64,000 nt of DNA from JADZAI01 sp046348585 (GTDB lineage Bacteria > Pseudomonadota > Alphaproteobacteria > Micropepsales > Micropepsaceae). A program made the position numbers and the translations under genes. The notes beneath the pieces are model-generated. The model was not told the DNA's origin and made no database searches. It saw nothing but the letters and a program-made list of their open reading frames with translations. Shown here one piece after another: positions 8,139-16,789 of this stretch. How positions within the stretch are numbered: position 1 is the first letter of the stretch; each line of letters opens with the position of its first letter. The stretch is taken from contig JAXMDZ010000006.1 in assembly GCA_046348585.1 (NCBI GenBank), positions 51,392 to 115,391 of the forward strand, written 5' to 3'.

Positions 8139-9001
8139 CACGCCTTGCCCGGCTGCAGCGCCGCCAGCGCGGCGGCGTCGATGCCCATCGCCTGCAGGAT
8201 CGGCGCGAAGGCCTCGCCGCCGGTCGGCCCGACCGTGATGCCGCCATCGACCACCAGCGCGTGGCCGGTGACGAAGCCCGAACCGTCGCTGGCGAGATAG
8301 AGCGCGGCTTCCGCGATGTCGGCGGGCAGGCCGCCGCGCGGGATCGGCTGCGCCGACCCGGACGACTTGGCGATCGCATCGACCATCGTGTCGGCGGCCT
8401 GGCGGCCCAGGCCCATCGAGGCGCCGAAGATCGACGTGGCGATGAGGCCGGGGCAGATCGCGTTGACGCGGATATTGTGCGGGCCGAGCTGCGCCGCCGC
8501 GACCTTGGTCATGTGCACGATGCCGGCCTTGGCGATCGAATAGAGGATCGGGCCGAAGCCGTTCTGCAGGCCGGCGACCGAGGCGGTCGAGATGATCGAG
8601 CCGCCGCCCGCCGCCTTCATGTGCGGCACGGCGTATTTCATGCCGAACAGCGCGGCGCGGATATGCAGATGCATCACGCTGTCGAAGCCTTCGGCGGTCA
8701 CGTCCTCGGCCGTCTCCATCGCCCCGCCGGTGCCGGCGTTGTTGTAGAGCGCGTCGATCTTGCCCCAGGTCGAAACCGCGAGGTCGATCGCCGCCTTGAT
8801 GTCGGCCTCGCTCGTCACGTCGCAGCGGACATAGCGGAAGGCGTCGCCCAGCTCCTCGGCCATGCGCGCGCCCTTGTCGTCCTGAAGGTCCGCGCCGACG
8901 ACCTTCGCGCCCTCGCGCACGAAGAGATCGACCGTTCCGCGCCCGATCCCCGACGCCGCGCCGGTGATCACCGCAACCTTGCCTGCCAGACGCCCCGCCA
9001 T
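8138..9001 (-). CDS. Short-chain dehydrogenase/reductase
   Basis: A classical SDR of 287 residues. It has the TGAASGIG nucleotide-binding turn at 13-20, an NNAG motif (YNNAGTGG), Ser of the IISTASVAG strand, and YSIAK as the YxxxK catalytic pair. DLQDD after strand 2 suggests NAD(H) preference. It oxidises or reduces a hydroxyl/keto substrate that cannot be named from sequence. An unusual C-terminal tail (GGEAFAPILQAMGIDAAALAALQ) extends beyond the normal SDR end. It is coupled to the ABM gene and divergent from dapE, with 111 bases between. Confidence 0.9.
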   Translation of the reverse strand: MAGRLAGKVAVITGAASGIGRGTVDLFVREGAKVVGADLQDDKGARMAEELGDAFRYVRCDVTSEADIKAAIDLAVSTWGKIDALYNNAGTGGAMETAEDVTAEGFDSVMHLHIRAALFGMKYAVPHMKAAGGGSIISTASVAGLQNGFGPILYSIAKAGIVHMTKVAAAQLGPHNIRVNAICPGLIATSIFGASMGLGRQAADTMVDAIAKSSGSAQPIPRGGLPADIAEAALYLASDGSGFVTGHALVVDGGITVGPTGGEAFAPILQAMGIDAAALAALQPGKA

Positions 9002-9112
9002 GTCGCACTCCCTCAGGTTTTTTGGACGGCGCACCATCCTCGCCTGGAGCCGTCCGGGCAAGCCCGGTTTCGCCGATTTGACCGGGACCGGCGGCCTCTC
9101 TACACCGCCGCC

Positions 9113-10273
9113 ATGAACGCATTCCTCGACGCCCTGACGCTGGCGCAGGATCTGATCCGCTGCCCCAGCGTAACCCCGGCCGACGCCGGCGCGCTCGGCG
9201 TGCTGGCCGCGGCGCTTGAGCCGTTCGGCTTCCGCTGCGAGATCATGCGCTTCGAGGACGAAGGCACGCCGCCGGTCGACAATCTCTATGCGCGGCTCGG
9301 CACGGCGGCCCCGGTCCTCTGCTTCGCCGGCCATACCGACGTCGTGCCACCGGGCGATCCCGCCGCCTGGAGCGCCGATCCCTTCGCCGGGCGCATCGAG
9401 GACGGCGTGCTGATCGGGCGCGGCGCCAACGACATGAAGAGCGCCATCGCCGCCTTCGCCGCCGCCGCCGCCGCCTTCTCGCCGCGCCTCGGCGAGCGCG
9501 GCTCGATCGCCTTCCTGATCACCGGCGACGAGGAAGGCCCGGCGATCAACGGCACGGTGAAGATGCTGGAGGCGCTGGCGGCGCGCGGCGAGCGGATCGA
9601 CCATTGCGTCGTCGGCGAGCCGACCAGCCAGCGCCGGGTCGGCGACACGCTGAAGATCGGCCGCCGCGGCTCGTGCACCGGACGGCTGCGCGTGCTCGGC
9701 GCGCAGGGCCACGTCGCCTATCCGCACAAGGCCGACAACCCGATCCCCAGGCTCGTCGCCATCCTCGCCGCGCTCACCGCGCGCCGCCTCGATTCCGGCA
9801 CGCCCTATTTCGAGCCGTCCAATCTGGAAGTGACGACCGTCGATGTCGGCAATCCGGCGACCAACGTGATCCCCGCCGAAGCGCGCGCCGTCTTCAACAT
9901 CCGCCACAACGATCTCCAGACCGCCGAAGGGCTGGAGGCCTGGGTGCACGATGTCTGCCGCGCGGCGATCGCCGCCGGGGGCGGGGCCTACGAACTCGAC
10001 TGGAGCGTCGGCGGCGACGTCTTCCTGACCGGCCCCGGCCCGTTCGTCGAACTGCTCGCCGATTCGGTCCGCGATGTGACCGGCCATGTGCCGGAACTTT
10101 CCACCGGCGGCGGCACTTCGGACGCGCGCTTCATCAAGAACTATTGCCCGGTGGCCGAACTCGGCCTCGTCGGAGAGACCATGCACAAGGTCGACGAACA
10201 GGTGCCCGTCGCCGACATCGCGGCGCTTGAGGCGATCTACGCCGCCGTGCTGACCCGCTATTTCGGGGCCTGA
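9113..10273 (+). CDS. dapE: Succinyl-diaminopimelate desuccinylase
   Basis: An M20 metallopeptidase-fold enzyme of 386 residues. It hydrolyses N-succinyl-LL-diaminopimelate to LL-DAP, feeding lysine and peptidoglycan synthesis. Metal ligands are visible: H74 and D76 in FAGHTDVVPPGD, D107 in RGANDMK, and the catalytic/ligand Glu pair in TGDEEGPA (140-141). The C-terminal STGGGTSDARFI segment and a final conserved His complete the site. I chose ATG 9113 because it aligns with the family start; the open frame continues upstream without signal. murI follows after four bases, which gives a short peptidoglycan-precursor operon. Confidence 0.96.
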   Translation: MNAFLDALTLAQDLIRCPSVTPADAGALGVLAAALEPFGFRCEIMRFEDEGTPPVDNLYARLGTAAPVLCFAGHTDVVPPGDPAAWSADPFAGRIEDGVLIGRGANDMKSAIAAFAAAAAAFSPRLGERGSIAFLITGDEEGPAINGTVKMLEALAARGERIDHCVVGEPTSQRRVGDTLKIGRRGSCTGRLRVLGAQGHVAYPHKADNPIPRLVAILAALTARRLDSGTPYFEPSNLEVTTVDVGNPATNVIPAEARAVFNIRHNDLQTAEGLEAWVHDVCRAAIAAGGGAYELDWSVGGDVFLTGPGPFVELLADSVRDVTGHVPELSTGGGTSDARFIKNYCPVAELGLVGETMHKVDEQVPVADIAALEAIYAAVLTRYFGA

Positions 10274-10277
10274 GCGC

Positions 10278-11129
10278 ATGTCCATCGGCGTCTTCGATTC
10301 CGGGGTCGGCGGCCTCTCCGTCCATCACATGCTGGTCGACCGCCTGCCGCGGGCCGACTTCATCTATCTCGCCGATCAGGCACACACGCCCTATGGCGGG
10401 CGGCCGGGGCCGGAGATCGTCGAGCTGACGCGGGCCGGCTGCGAGCGGTTGTTCGGCAAGGGAGCGAGCCTCGTCATCCTCGCCTGCAACACCGCCTCGG
10501 CGATCGCGCTGCGCCAGCTCCAGCACGACTGGCTGCCCGGCTACCGAAAGGCGCTGGGGCGGCCGGTCAACGTGCTCGGCATCATCGTGCCGACCATCGA
10601 GGCGGCGACCGGCCTGCCCTGGCAGCACGAGGCCGAACGGCGCGGCGAGGCGATCGAAAAGCTCGACCTGCTCGGCATCTTCTGCACCCCGGCGACGGCG
10701 GCGAGCCGGGTTTACGAGATCGAGATCGACAAGCGGCGCGAGGACGTGGCGGTGTTCTGCGAGCCCTGTCCCGAACTTGCCGGGCTGATCGAAAAGGGCG
10801 CGGGCGCGGTGGAGCTGGCGATCGTGGTGGAGCGCCATGTCGAGGCGCTGCGCGCCCGGCTCGGCCGTCATCCCGACCGCGCCATTCTGGGCTGCACCCA
10901 TTACGAGATCGTCGCCGACATGTTCCGCGCCGCTCTGCCGCCGGGCACGCCGCTGATCCACCAGCCCAAGGCGACCGCCGACGCCATCGAGGCCTATCTC
11001 GCCCGCCACCCCGAATACGATCCGGGGACGGGCGGCACGCGCCGCTTCCTGACCACCGGCACGCCCGGCCAGCAGAGCGGCCTGGTCGAGAGCTTCTGGG
11101 GCGCGCCGCTCGTCTTCGACGCCGCCTGA
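10278..11129 (+). CDS. murI: Glutamate racemase
   Basis: A 283-residue cofactor-independent racemase that makes D-glutamate for peptidoglycan. It begins IGVFDSGVGGLSV. The two catalytic Cys are in LACNTAS (C70) and GCTHYE (about residue 200), and the substrate-binding PYGGR loop is at 38-42. It lies immediately after dapE, so two cell-wall precursor enzymes are co-transcribed. The length is slightly above the usual 260-270, with a short C-terminal extension. Confidence 0.95.
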   Translation: MSIGVFDSGVGGLSVHHMLVDRLPRADFIYLADQAHTPYGGRPGPEIVELTRAGCERLFGKGASLVILACNTASAIALRQLQHDWLPGYRKALGRPVNVLGIIVPTIEAATGLPWQHEAERRGEAIEKLDLLGIFCTPATAASRVYEIEIDKRREDVAVFCEPCPELAGLIEKGAGAVELAIVVERHVEALRARLGRHPDRAILGCTHYEIVADMFRAALPPGTPLIHQPKATADAIEAYLARHPEYDPGTGGTRRFLTTGTPGQQSGLVESFWGAPLVFDAA

Positions 11130-11307
11130 CCCTGCCCACCCCCGCCGATCTGGCCTGTCGGCCGCCCATTTGGTGCGGTGCAGCAAAATTCTTGCGCCCG
11201 GCGCGCAATTCCGATTAGGTATCAGGAATTGCTTAAGACTTATCGCGCTACTGAGCACATAGGCGGGGCGGCCGGGGCATAAATCCCGGGTTTCTGGGAA
11301 AATCCGA

Positions 11308-12537
11308 ATGCTTGGCGAGGCAGGCGCGGCGATCCTTTCGGGATGGGACGCGCAGGACGAGGTGCCGTTCGGGGTCGAGGAGCTGTTCTTCTCGCGCACC
11401 GACAAGGCCGGCATCATCGAATGCGGCAATGCCGTCTTCCAGCGCATCAGCCAGTATTCCTGGGACGAGCTGATCGGCAAACCGCACAAGATCGTCCGCC
11501 ACCCCGACATGCCCCGCTCCGCCTTCTGGCTGCTGTGGGAGATGCTGAAATCGGGCCGGCCGGTCGGCGCCTATGTGAAGAACCGGGCCCGCGACGGCCG
11601 GCCCTATTGGGTCTTCGCCGTCGCCCTGCCGGTGCCGGGCGGCTATCTGTCGGTGCGCCTGAAGCCGACGAGCGACCTCTTCCGTGCGGTCCAGGGCGAA
11701 TACGCCGCGCTCAGCCGCCGCGAGGCCGCCGAGCGGCTGACGCCGGAGGCGAGCGCCGCGGCGCTGCTGGCGCGGCTCGCCGAACTCGGCTTTCCCGACT
11801 ACGCCGACTTCATGGCGAAGGCGCTGGCGACCGAGCTGGAGGCGCGCGCCGCGCAGCTGGGCCGCTCGGCGGATGCGCGTCAGGCCGTCTTCCGCGAGCT
11901 TGTTGGTCCGGCCGCCGGCGTGCTGGAGCGTTCGCAGGCGATCGCCCGGCTCTATCGCCGCAACCAGCATGTCTCGATGAATTTCCGCGTTCTGGCCGCC
12001 CAGGCCGGACGCGAGGGCGCGGCGCTCAGCGTCGTCTCCAGCAATTACAGCCAGATCCTCGACGAGGCGCAGCAGAACGTCGAAGCCTTCCTGGCGGCGG
12101 CGGAGCGGATGCGCGCCGCCGTCACGCAGGGCCTCTTCCTCGCTTCCGCCGCCTCTCTGCTGAACGAGACCGCGGCGATCTTCCGCAGCGAAGCCGGCGC
12201 GGCGGCGGGCGGCCATGATTTTCTCGCCGAGTCGCGGGCGGCCGAGGCGGCGTTTTCCCAAGGCGCGGCCCAGGGCCTGTCGGAACTGATCGCCAGCGCC
12301 CGTATCTTCCAGCAGCGTTGCGCCGAGATGAACCGCCTGACTGCGGCGCTGGAAGTGACGCGCATCATGGGCAAGGTGGAATGCGCCCATCACGCCGCCT
12401 TCCGCGACGGGCCGCTCGCCCAGCTGCTCGACGATCTCGACAAGTTCCAGCAGGACATCGGCACGGGGCTGCGGACGATCGATCACGCAACCGCCGGCAT
12501 CGCCTCCTCGGCGCAGCGCCTGATCGCCCGCGCCTGA
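11308..12537 (+). CDS. Aer-like PAS protein with a degenerate chemoreceptor tip
   Basis: A soluble protein (409 residues) with an N-terminal Aer-type PAS domain (about 25-120). The signature KIVRHPDMPRSAFWLLW (61-77) is the hallmark of FAD-binding aerotaxis PAS domains. The rest is helical. Residues 220-250 (MNFRVLAAQAGREGAALSVV) look like a decayed version of the methyl-accepting tip hairpin (normally LNAxxEAARAGExGxxFxVVA). There are no membrane segments and no C-terminal CheR tether. It may be a cytoplasmic redox sensor that touches the chemotaxis array, or may act elsewhere. It stands alone after 178 noncoding bases. Confidence 0.7.
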   Translation: MLGEAGAAILSGWDAQDEVPFGVEELFFSRTDKAGIIECGNAVFQRISQYSWDELIGKPHKIVRHPDMPRSAFWLLWEMLKSGRPVGAYVKNRARDGRPYWVFAVALPVPGGYLSVRLKPTSDLFRAVQGEYAALSRREAAERLTPEASAAALLARLAELGFPDYADFMAKALATELEARAAQLGRSADARQAVFRELVGPAAGVLERSQAIARLYRRNQHVSMNFRVLAAQAGREGAALSVVSSNYSQILDEAQQNVEAFLAAAERMRAAVTQGLFLASAASLLNETAAIFRSEAGAAAGGHDFLAESRAAEAAFSQGAAQGLSELIASARIFQQRCAEMNRLTAALEVTRIMGKVECAHHAAFRDGPLAQLLDDLDKFQQDIGTGLRTIDHATAGIASSAQRLIARA

Positions 12538-12550
12538 CGCCGCGCGCGCC

Positions 12551-13288
12551 TCAGTAATCGACCTGCATGAGATAGAGCCCGTCGGGTGGCGCGACCGGGC
12601 CGCAGCGGGCGCGGTCGGCGGCCGCCAGCGCCGCGCGCATCTCCTCCGGCGGCCAGCGGCCCTCGCCGACGAGCTTCAGCGATCCGGCGAAGGCGCGCAC
12701 CTGGCTGTGCAGGAACGAACGCGCGGCGACGTCCATGACGATGCGCTCGCCGTCGCGCGTGACGGCGATCTCGTCGAGCGTGCGGACCGGCGATTTCGCC
12801 TGGCACTGCGCGGCGCGGAAGGTCGTGAAATCGTGCCGTCCCAGAAGGAACTGCGCGCCCAGGTGCATCGCCGCCGCGTCGAGATCGATCGCCACCTGCC
12901 AGGCGAGGCCCGCCTCGAAGGTCAGCGGCGCGCGGCGATTGACGAAGACATAGCGATAGGCGCGGCGGACCGCGTGGAAGCGCGCCTCGAAATCGTCCGC
13001 CGCTTCCTCCGCCTTCAGCACCGCGACAGGGTGCGGGCGCAAATGGGCGTTGATCGCGTCGCGCACCGTCTTGGCGCTCCAGTCCTTCGCCAGATCGATA
13101 TGGGCGACCTGGCCGCGCGCATGGACGCCCGCATCGGTGCGGCCCGCGCCGTGCACCGTCACGCGCTCGCCGCAGAAGCCGTGAATGGCGTCCTCCAGCG
13201 CGCCCTGCACCGAAGGTCCGTTCGCCTGACGCTGCCAGCCGACGAAGGGCCGGCCGTCATATTCCAGCGTGAGCTTCCAGCGTGTCAC
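12551..13288 (-). CDS. truA: tRNA pseudouridine(38-40) synthase
   Basis: A 245-residue enzyme that isomerises uridines 38-40 in the anticodon arm of many tRNAs. It has the catalytic Asp in GRTDAGVHA, the LEYDGRPFVGWQRQ start and the C-terminal FLHSQVR motif. The start is GTG at 13288, inside a GTGA overlap with the fmt stop; it gives the conserved beginning WKLTLEYDG. It is the last gene of the def-fmt-truA operon, a common grouping in alphaproteobacteria. Confidence 0.95.
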   Translation of the reverse strand: MTRWKLTLEYDGRPFVGWQRQANGPSVQGALEDAIHGFCGERVTVHGAGRTDAGVHARGQVAHIDLAKDWSAKTVRDAINAHLRPHPVAVLKAEEAADDFEARFHAVRRAYRYVFVNRRAPLTFEAGLAWQVAIDLDAAAMHLGAQFLLGRHDFTTFRAAQCQAKSPVRTLDEIAVTRDGERIVMDVAARSFLHSQVRAFAGSLKLVGEGRWPPEEMRAALAAADRARCGPVAPPDGLYLMQVDY

Positions 13289-14205
13289 GGCAGCCGCGCG
13301 CCGGCGGGAACGGGAAAGCCGCGCAGCAGTTCGTCCGCCGCCATCGGGCCGCGCCCCGGCCGCTGCAGGATGTCGAGCCGCAGCGCCCCTGTGCCGCAAG
13401 CGATCGTCAGGCGGTCGTCGAGCACGGTTCCGGGCGCGCCCGCGCCCTCGGCGAGCGCGGCCTTGAGCACCTTCACCCGCTCGCCATTGATCTCGGTCCA
13501 CGCCCCCGGCGCGGGGCTGAGGCCGCGCACCTGGTTGCGCAGCGTCGCGGCATCGCGGGTCCAGTCGAGGCGGGTTTCTTCCTTCGAGATCTTGGCGGCG
13601 TAGGTCGCGCCGGTCTCGGGCTGGGGCTGCGCGGCGATCGCCCCGCGCTCCAGCGCCGCCATCGTGCGCACGATGAGGTCGGCCCCGAGCGGCGAGAGCG
13701 CGTCGTGCAGTTCGCCCGCATTCATGTCGGGTCCGATGGCGAGGCGCTCGGCCATCAGCACCGGGCCGGTGTCGAGGCCGGCGTCCATCTGCATGGTCAT
13801 GACGCCGGTTTCGGTGTCGCCCGCCATGATCGCCCGCTGGATCGGCGCCGCGCCGCGCCAGCGCGGCAGCAGCGAGGCGTGGATGTTGACGCAGCCGAGC
13901 CGCGGCGCATCGAGGATCGGCTGCGGCAGGATGAGGCCGTAGGCGACGACCACCGCCGCATCGAGGCCGAGCGCCGCGAATTCGGCCTGCGCCTCCGCGC
14001 TCTTCAGCGATTTCGGCGTCATCACCGGGATGGCGTTCGCCTCGGCGAAGGCATGGACCGGCGATTTCTGAAGCGCGTGGCCGCGTCCGGCGGGGCGGGG
14101 CGGCTGGCTGTAGACGGCGGCGATCTCGTGCCCGGCCGAGATCAGCGCGGCGAGCGGGGCGATCGAGAACGCCGGCGTCCCCATGAAGGCGAGCCGCAGA
14201 GCCAT
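13285..14205 (-). CDS. fmt: Methionyl-tRNA formyltransferase
   Basis: A 306-residue enzyme that formylates initiator Met-tRNA using 10-formyl-tetrahydrofolate. It starts LRLAFMGTPAFS. The catalytic Asn/His lie in CVNIHASLLPRWRG and the Asp in MDAGLDTGPVL. The C-terminal OB-fold domain (about 205-306) binds tRNA. It is five bases downstream of def, whose product removes the same formyl group from finished proteins, and it overlaps truA by four bases. Confidence 0.97.
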   Translation of the reverse strand: MALRLAFMGTPAFSIAPLAALISAGHEIAAVYSQPPRPAGRGHALQKSPVHAFAEANAIPVMTPKSLKSAEAQAEFAALGLDAAVVVAYGLILPQPILDAPRLGCVNIHASLLPRWRGAAPIQRAIMAGDTETGVMTMQMDAGLDTGPVLMAERLAIGPDMNAGELHDALSPLGADLIVRTMAALERGAIAAQPQPETGATYAAKISKEETRLDWTRDAATLRNQVRGLSPAPGAWTEINGERVKVLKAALAEGAGAPGTVLDDRLTIACGTGALRLDILQRPGRGPMAADELLRGFPVPAGARLP

Positions 14206-14209
14206 GGCG

Positions 14210-14728
14210 TCAGCCCGCCGCGGCGCGCTTCTTCGCCTTGGTCATCTTCCTCAGGATGATGTCGCGCTTAAGCTTGGAGAGATGGTCGATGAAGAGCACG
14301 CCCTCCAGGTGATCCATCTCGTGCTGGAGGCAGGTCGCCAGCATGCCGTCGGCCTCCATCTCGACCTCCTGACCGTGATAGTCGAGCCAGCGGGCGCGGA
14401 TGCGGGCCGGGCGCTGCACGTCCTCGTACATTTCGGGCACCGACAGGCAGCCCTCCTCGTAGAAGGACAATTCCTCGGAGCGCCACAGGATCTCGGGATT
14501 GACGAAGAAGCGCGGCTGCTTTTCCTCGTCCTTGCCGGCGAGGTCCATCACGATGACCCGCTGCGGCACGCCGATCTGGATGGCGGCGAGGCCGATGCCG
14601 GGCGCGTCGTACATCGTGTCCAGCATGTCGTCCATCAGCGCGCGCAGGGCGTCGTCGACGCGCTCGACGGGTTTCGAGATCGTCTTGAGGCGCGGATCGG
14701 GCGCGGTCAGGATGGGGCGGATGGCCAT
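14210..14728 (-). CDS. def: Peptide deformylase
   Basis: A metalloenzyme of 172 residues that removes the N-formyl group from nascent proteins. All three family motifs are present: GIGLAAIQIG, EGCLSVP (metal Cys) and QHEMDHLEG (two metal His and the catalytic Glu). The C-terminus ends in a basic helix (KKRAAAG), typical of type-1 enzymes. It is the first gene of def-fmt-truA. The promoter must lie in the 48 bases shared with the divergent reductase gene. Confidence 0.97.
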   Translation of the reverse strand: MAIRPILTAPDPRLKTISKPVERVDDALRALMDDMLDTMYDAPGIGLAAIQIGVPQRVIVMDLAGKDEEKQPRFFVNPEILWRSEELSFYEEGCLSVPEMYEDVQRPARIRARWLDYHGQEVEMEADGMLATCLQHEMDHLEGVLFIDHLSKLKRDIILRKMTKAKKRAAAG

Positions 14729-14776
14729 GGGGCCTCAGGTAAGAAACGCGCCGCACGGCGTCAAGCGCGAGGAACG

Positions 14777-15721
14777 ATGGCCGCCCCCGAACGTCTGGTG
14801 TTCATTTCGCCCTCCGACCCGCCGGGCGACTGGGAGAGGGCCTTCCGCGCCGCCGCGCCCGAAATCGAGTTCGTCGTCTCGCGGGGCGAGGTGGAGGCTC
14901 CCGAAACGATCGACTGGGCGGTGGTCTGGAAGCCGCCGCCGGGGGCGCTCGCCCGCCTGCCGAACCTCAAATGCGTGCTCTCGCTGGGGGCCGGGGTCGA
15001 TCACATTCTCGGCGATCCGTCCTATCCCAAGGGCGTGCCGCTCTCGCGCGTGGTCGATCCCTATCTGACGGCGGGGATGAGCGAATATGTCGCCCTCCAC
15101 GTCCTCGTCCATCACCGCGACCTGCCGCGCAGTTTCGCCCATCAGGCGGCCGGGCGCTGGGCGCCCTTCGCCGCGCCGCGCGCCGACGAGACGCGGGTCG
15201 GCCTGATGGGCCTCGGGGAGCTGGGGCTGGACGCGGCGCGCAAGCTGAAGCCCTTCGGCTACCGCCTCGCGGGCTGGAGCCTCGGCCGCAAGGCCGAGCC
15301 GGGGGTCGAAAGCTTCGCCGGCCCGGACGAACTCGGCGCGTTCCTGGCGCGCACCGACATTCTGGTCTGCCTGCTGCCGCTGACCGCGGCGACGCGCGGC
15401 ATCCTCAATGCGAGGGCGTTCGCGCAGCTGCCGCGGGGCGCGCGGATCGTCAACGCGGCGCGCGGCGGGCATCTGGTCGAAGCCGATCTTCTCGCCGCGC
15501 TGGACGAGGGCCGGATCGGCGGCGCGACGCTGGACGTCTTCGAGCGCGAGCCGCTGCCCGCGATGAGCCCGCTCTGGTCGCATCCCAAGGTGATCGTGAC
15601 GCCGCACATCGCGGCGCTCACCGACGCGCGCTCCACCGCCGGACAGATGGCCGAGAGCATGGCGCGCGTCCGCGCCGGAGGACGGCCGCTCTACGAGGTC
15701 GATCTCCGGCGCGGCTACTGA
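14777..15721 (+). CDS. ghrA: Glyoxylate/hydroxypyruvate reductase A-like 2-hydroxyacid dehydrogenase
   Basis: A 314-residue NAD(P)H-dependent reductase of the D-2-hydroxyacid dehydrogenase superfamily. The nucleotide-binding motif is GLMGLGELGLDAA, the substrate-binding Arg is in NAARGGHLVE, and the catalytic Glu and His are in DVFEREPLP and TPHIAALT. WKPPPGALARLPNLK is characteristic of the GhrA subgroup, which reduces glyoxylate and hydroxypyruvate. ATG 14777 with upstream GAGGAA is the sensible start. It is divergent from def and convergent with the SDR gene. Confidence 0.85.
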   Translation: MAAPERLVFISPSDPPGDWERAFRAAAPEIEFVVSRGEVEAPETIDWAVVWKPPPGALARLPNLKCVLSLGAGVDHILGDPSYPKGVPLSRVVDPYLTAGMSEYVALHVLVHHRDLPRSFAHQAAGRWAPFAAPRADETRVGLMGLGELGLDAARKLKPFGYRLAGWSLGRKAEPGVESFAGPDELGAFLARTDILVCLLPLTAATRGILNARAFAQLPRGARIVNAARGGHLVEADLLAALDEGRIGGATLDVFEREPLPAMSPLWSHPKVIVTPHIAALTDARSTAGQMAESMARVRAGGRPLYEVDLRRGY

Positions 15722-15727
15722 ACGCTT

Positions 15728-16678
15728 CTAGAAGCGCTCGCCGACCATCTCTTCGCTCTTGGCCCAGAGCGCCCTGGCGCGCTCCGGGTCGATCGCGTAG
15801 CGGCGCACGCCGCCGCGCGACATCACCTCCGGCCCGCCCTCGACGATCTCGGCGACGTGGCAATCCTCGCAATAGCGTCCGCCGACATCCTCGGCCTTCG
15901 CCACGATACCGGCCCAGACGGACGTCGCCGCGCCCTGCGGGATCGTTTTCCATTCGAAGGCGGGGGCGCCACCTGCGGCCTGCGCCTTGGCGATATTGTC
16001 GAGCATGCCCTGGATCGTCTCGGGCGTCATGTGGCGGCCGAGTTCGGTCATGATGCCGCCGGGATGGACGGCCGCGGCGCGCACGCCGCGATCCTTGTGG
16101 CGGCGGTCGAATTCCACCGCGAAGAGCGCGTTGGCGGTCTTCGCGCGGCCATAGGCGACGAACTCTTCATAGGGCGTCGTCTCGAAATTGGGGTCCTCAA
16201 GATCGACATCGGCGAAGCGGTGCCCGGCGGACGAGAGGCTGACGAGCCGGCCGCCCGGCCTGATGAGATGGCCGATCCGGTTGGCGAAGACGAAATGGCC
16301 GAGATGATTGGTGCCGAACTGGGTTTCGAATCCGTCCGCGGTCGCGCCCTTGGGGCAGGCCATGACGCCGGCATTGTTGACGACGAGATCGAAGGTCTCG
16401 CCTTTGGCGTTCAGCGCGTCCGTCGCCTTGCGCACCGAGGCGAGCGAGGCGAGGTCCATCTCCACCAGTTCGATGCCGGGGATGCCCTCGGTCGCCTTGC
16501 GCGCCTTGGCGAGATCGCGGGCGAGGCCGACGACGGCGGCGCCGTGCGCCGCGAGGGCGCGGGAGGTCTCGACGCCGAGGCCGGCCGAAACGCCGGTCAC
16601 GACGACGCGCTTGCCCGTCAGATCGATGCCGTCGAGCACCTCGTCCGTGGTCGATGACGCGCCGAATGTCTTGGTCAT
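15728..16678 (-). CDS. Short-chain dehydrogenase (retinol dehydrogenase/WWOX-like)
   Basis: An SDR of 316 residues with a TGVSAGLG cofactor loop (28-35), a VNNAG motif, the catalytic Ser in LVSLSSAGH and YGRAK as YxxxK. The long C-terminal part and overall pattern match the retinol-dehydrogenase/WW-domain-oxidoreductase-like SDRs often annotated as oxidoreductases. The substrate is unknown. ATG 16678 is preferred over the upstream in-frame start at 16747, which would lie inside the operator. It is divergent from a TetR gene with palindromic sites between, so it is probably that regulator's target. Confidence 0.88.
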   Translation of the reverse strand: MTKTFGASSTTDEVLDGIDLTGKRVVVTGVSAGLGVETSRALAAHGAAVVGLARDLAKARKATEGIPGIELVEMDLASLASVRKATDALNAKGETFDLVVNNAGVMACPKGATADGFETQFGTNHLGHFVFANRIGHLIRPGGRLVSLSSAGHRFADVDLEDPNFETTPYEEFVAYGRAKTANALFAVEFDRRHKDRGVRAAAVHPGGIMTELGRHMTPETIQGMLDNIAKAQAAGGAPAFEWKTIPQGAATSVWAGIVAKAEDVGGRYCEDCHVAEIVEGGPEVMSRGGVRRYAIDPERARALWAKSEEMVGERF

Positions 16679-16728
16679 TGCTGAGTCTCCCGTCGCAGCA
16701 GGCTGGATTTCCGACACCGCTTTGGTAA

Positions 16729-16772
16729 AAACGGAGGATGGCTCCAATTATATATGGAGGGCCCCTCCGTTT
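16729..16772. promoter_or_regulatory. Palindromic operator between SDR and TetR genes
   Basis: AAACGGAGG at 16729-16737 is a perfect inverted match to CCTCCGTTT at 16764-16772. Inside it, GGAGGG-C-CCCTCC (16756-16768) is a second perfect palindrome. The AT-rich stretch between them (AATTATATAT) suits a promoter core. This is the expected layout for TetR autoregulation together with control of the divergent SDR gene. Confidence 0.6.
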
Positions 16773-16789
16773 ATCAAGGGGCCGCAGAC

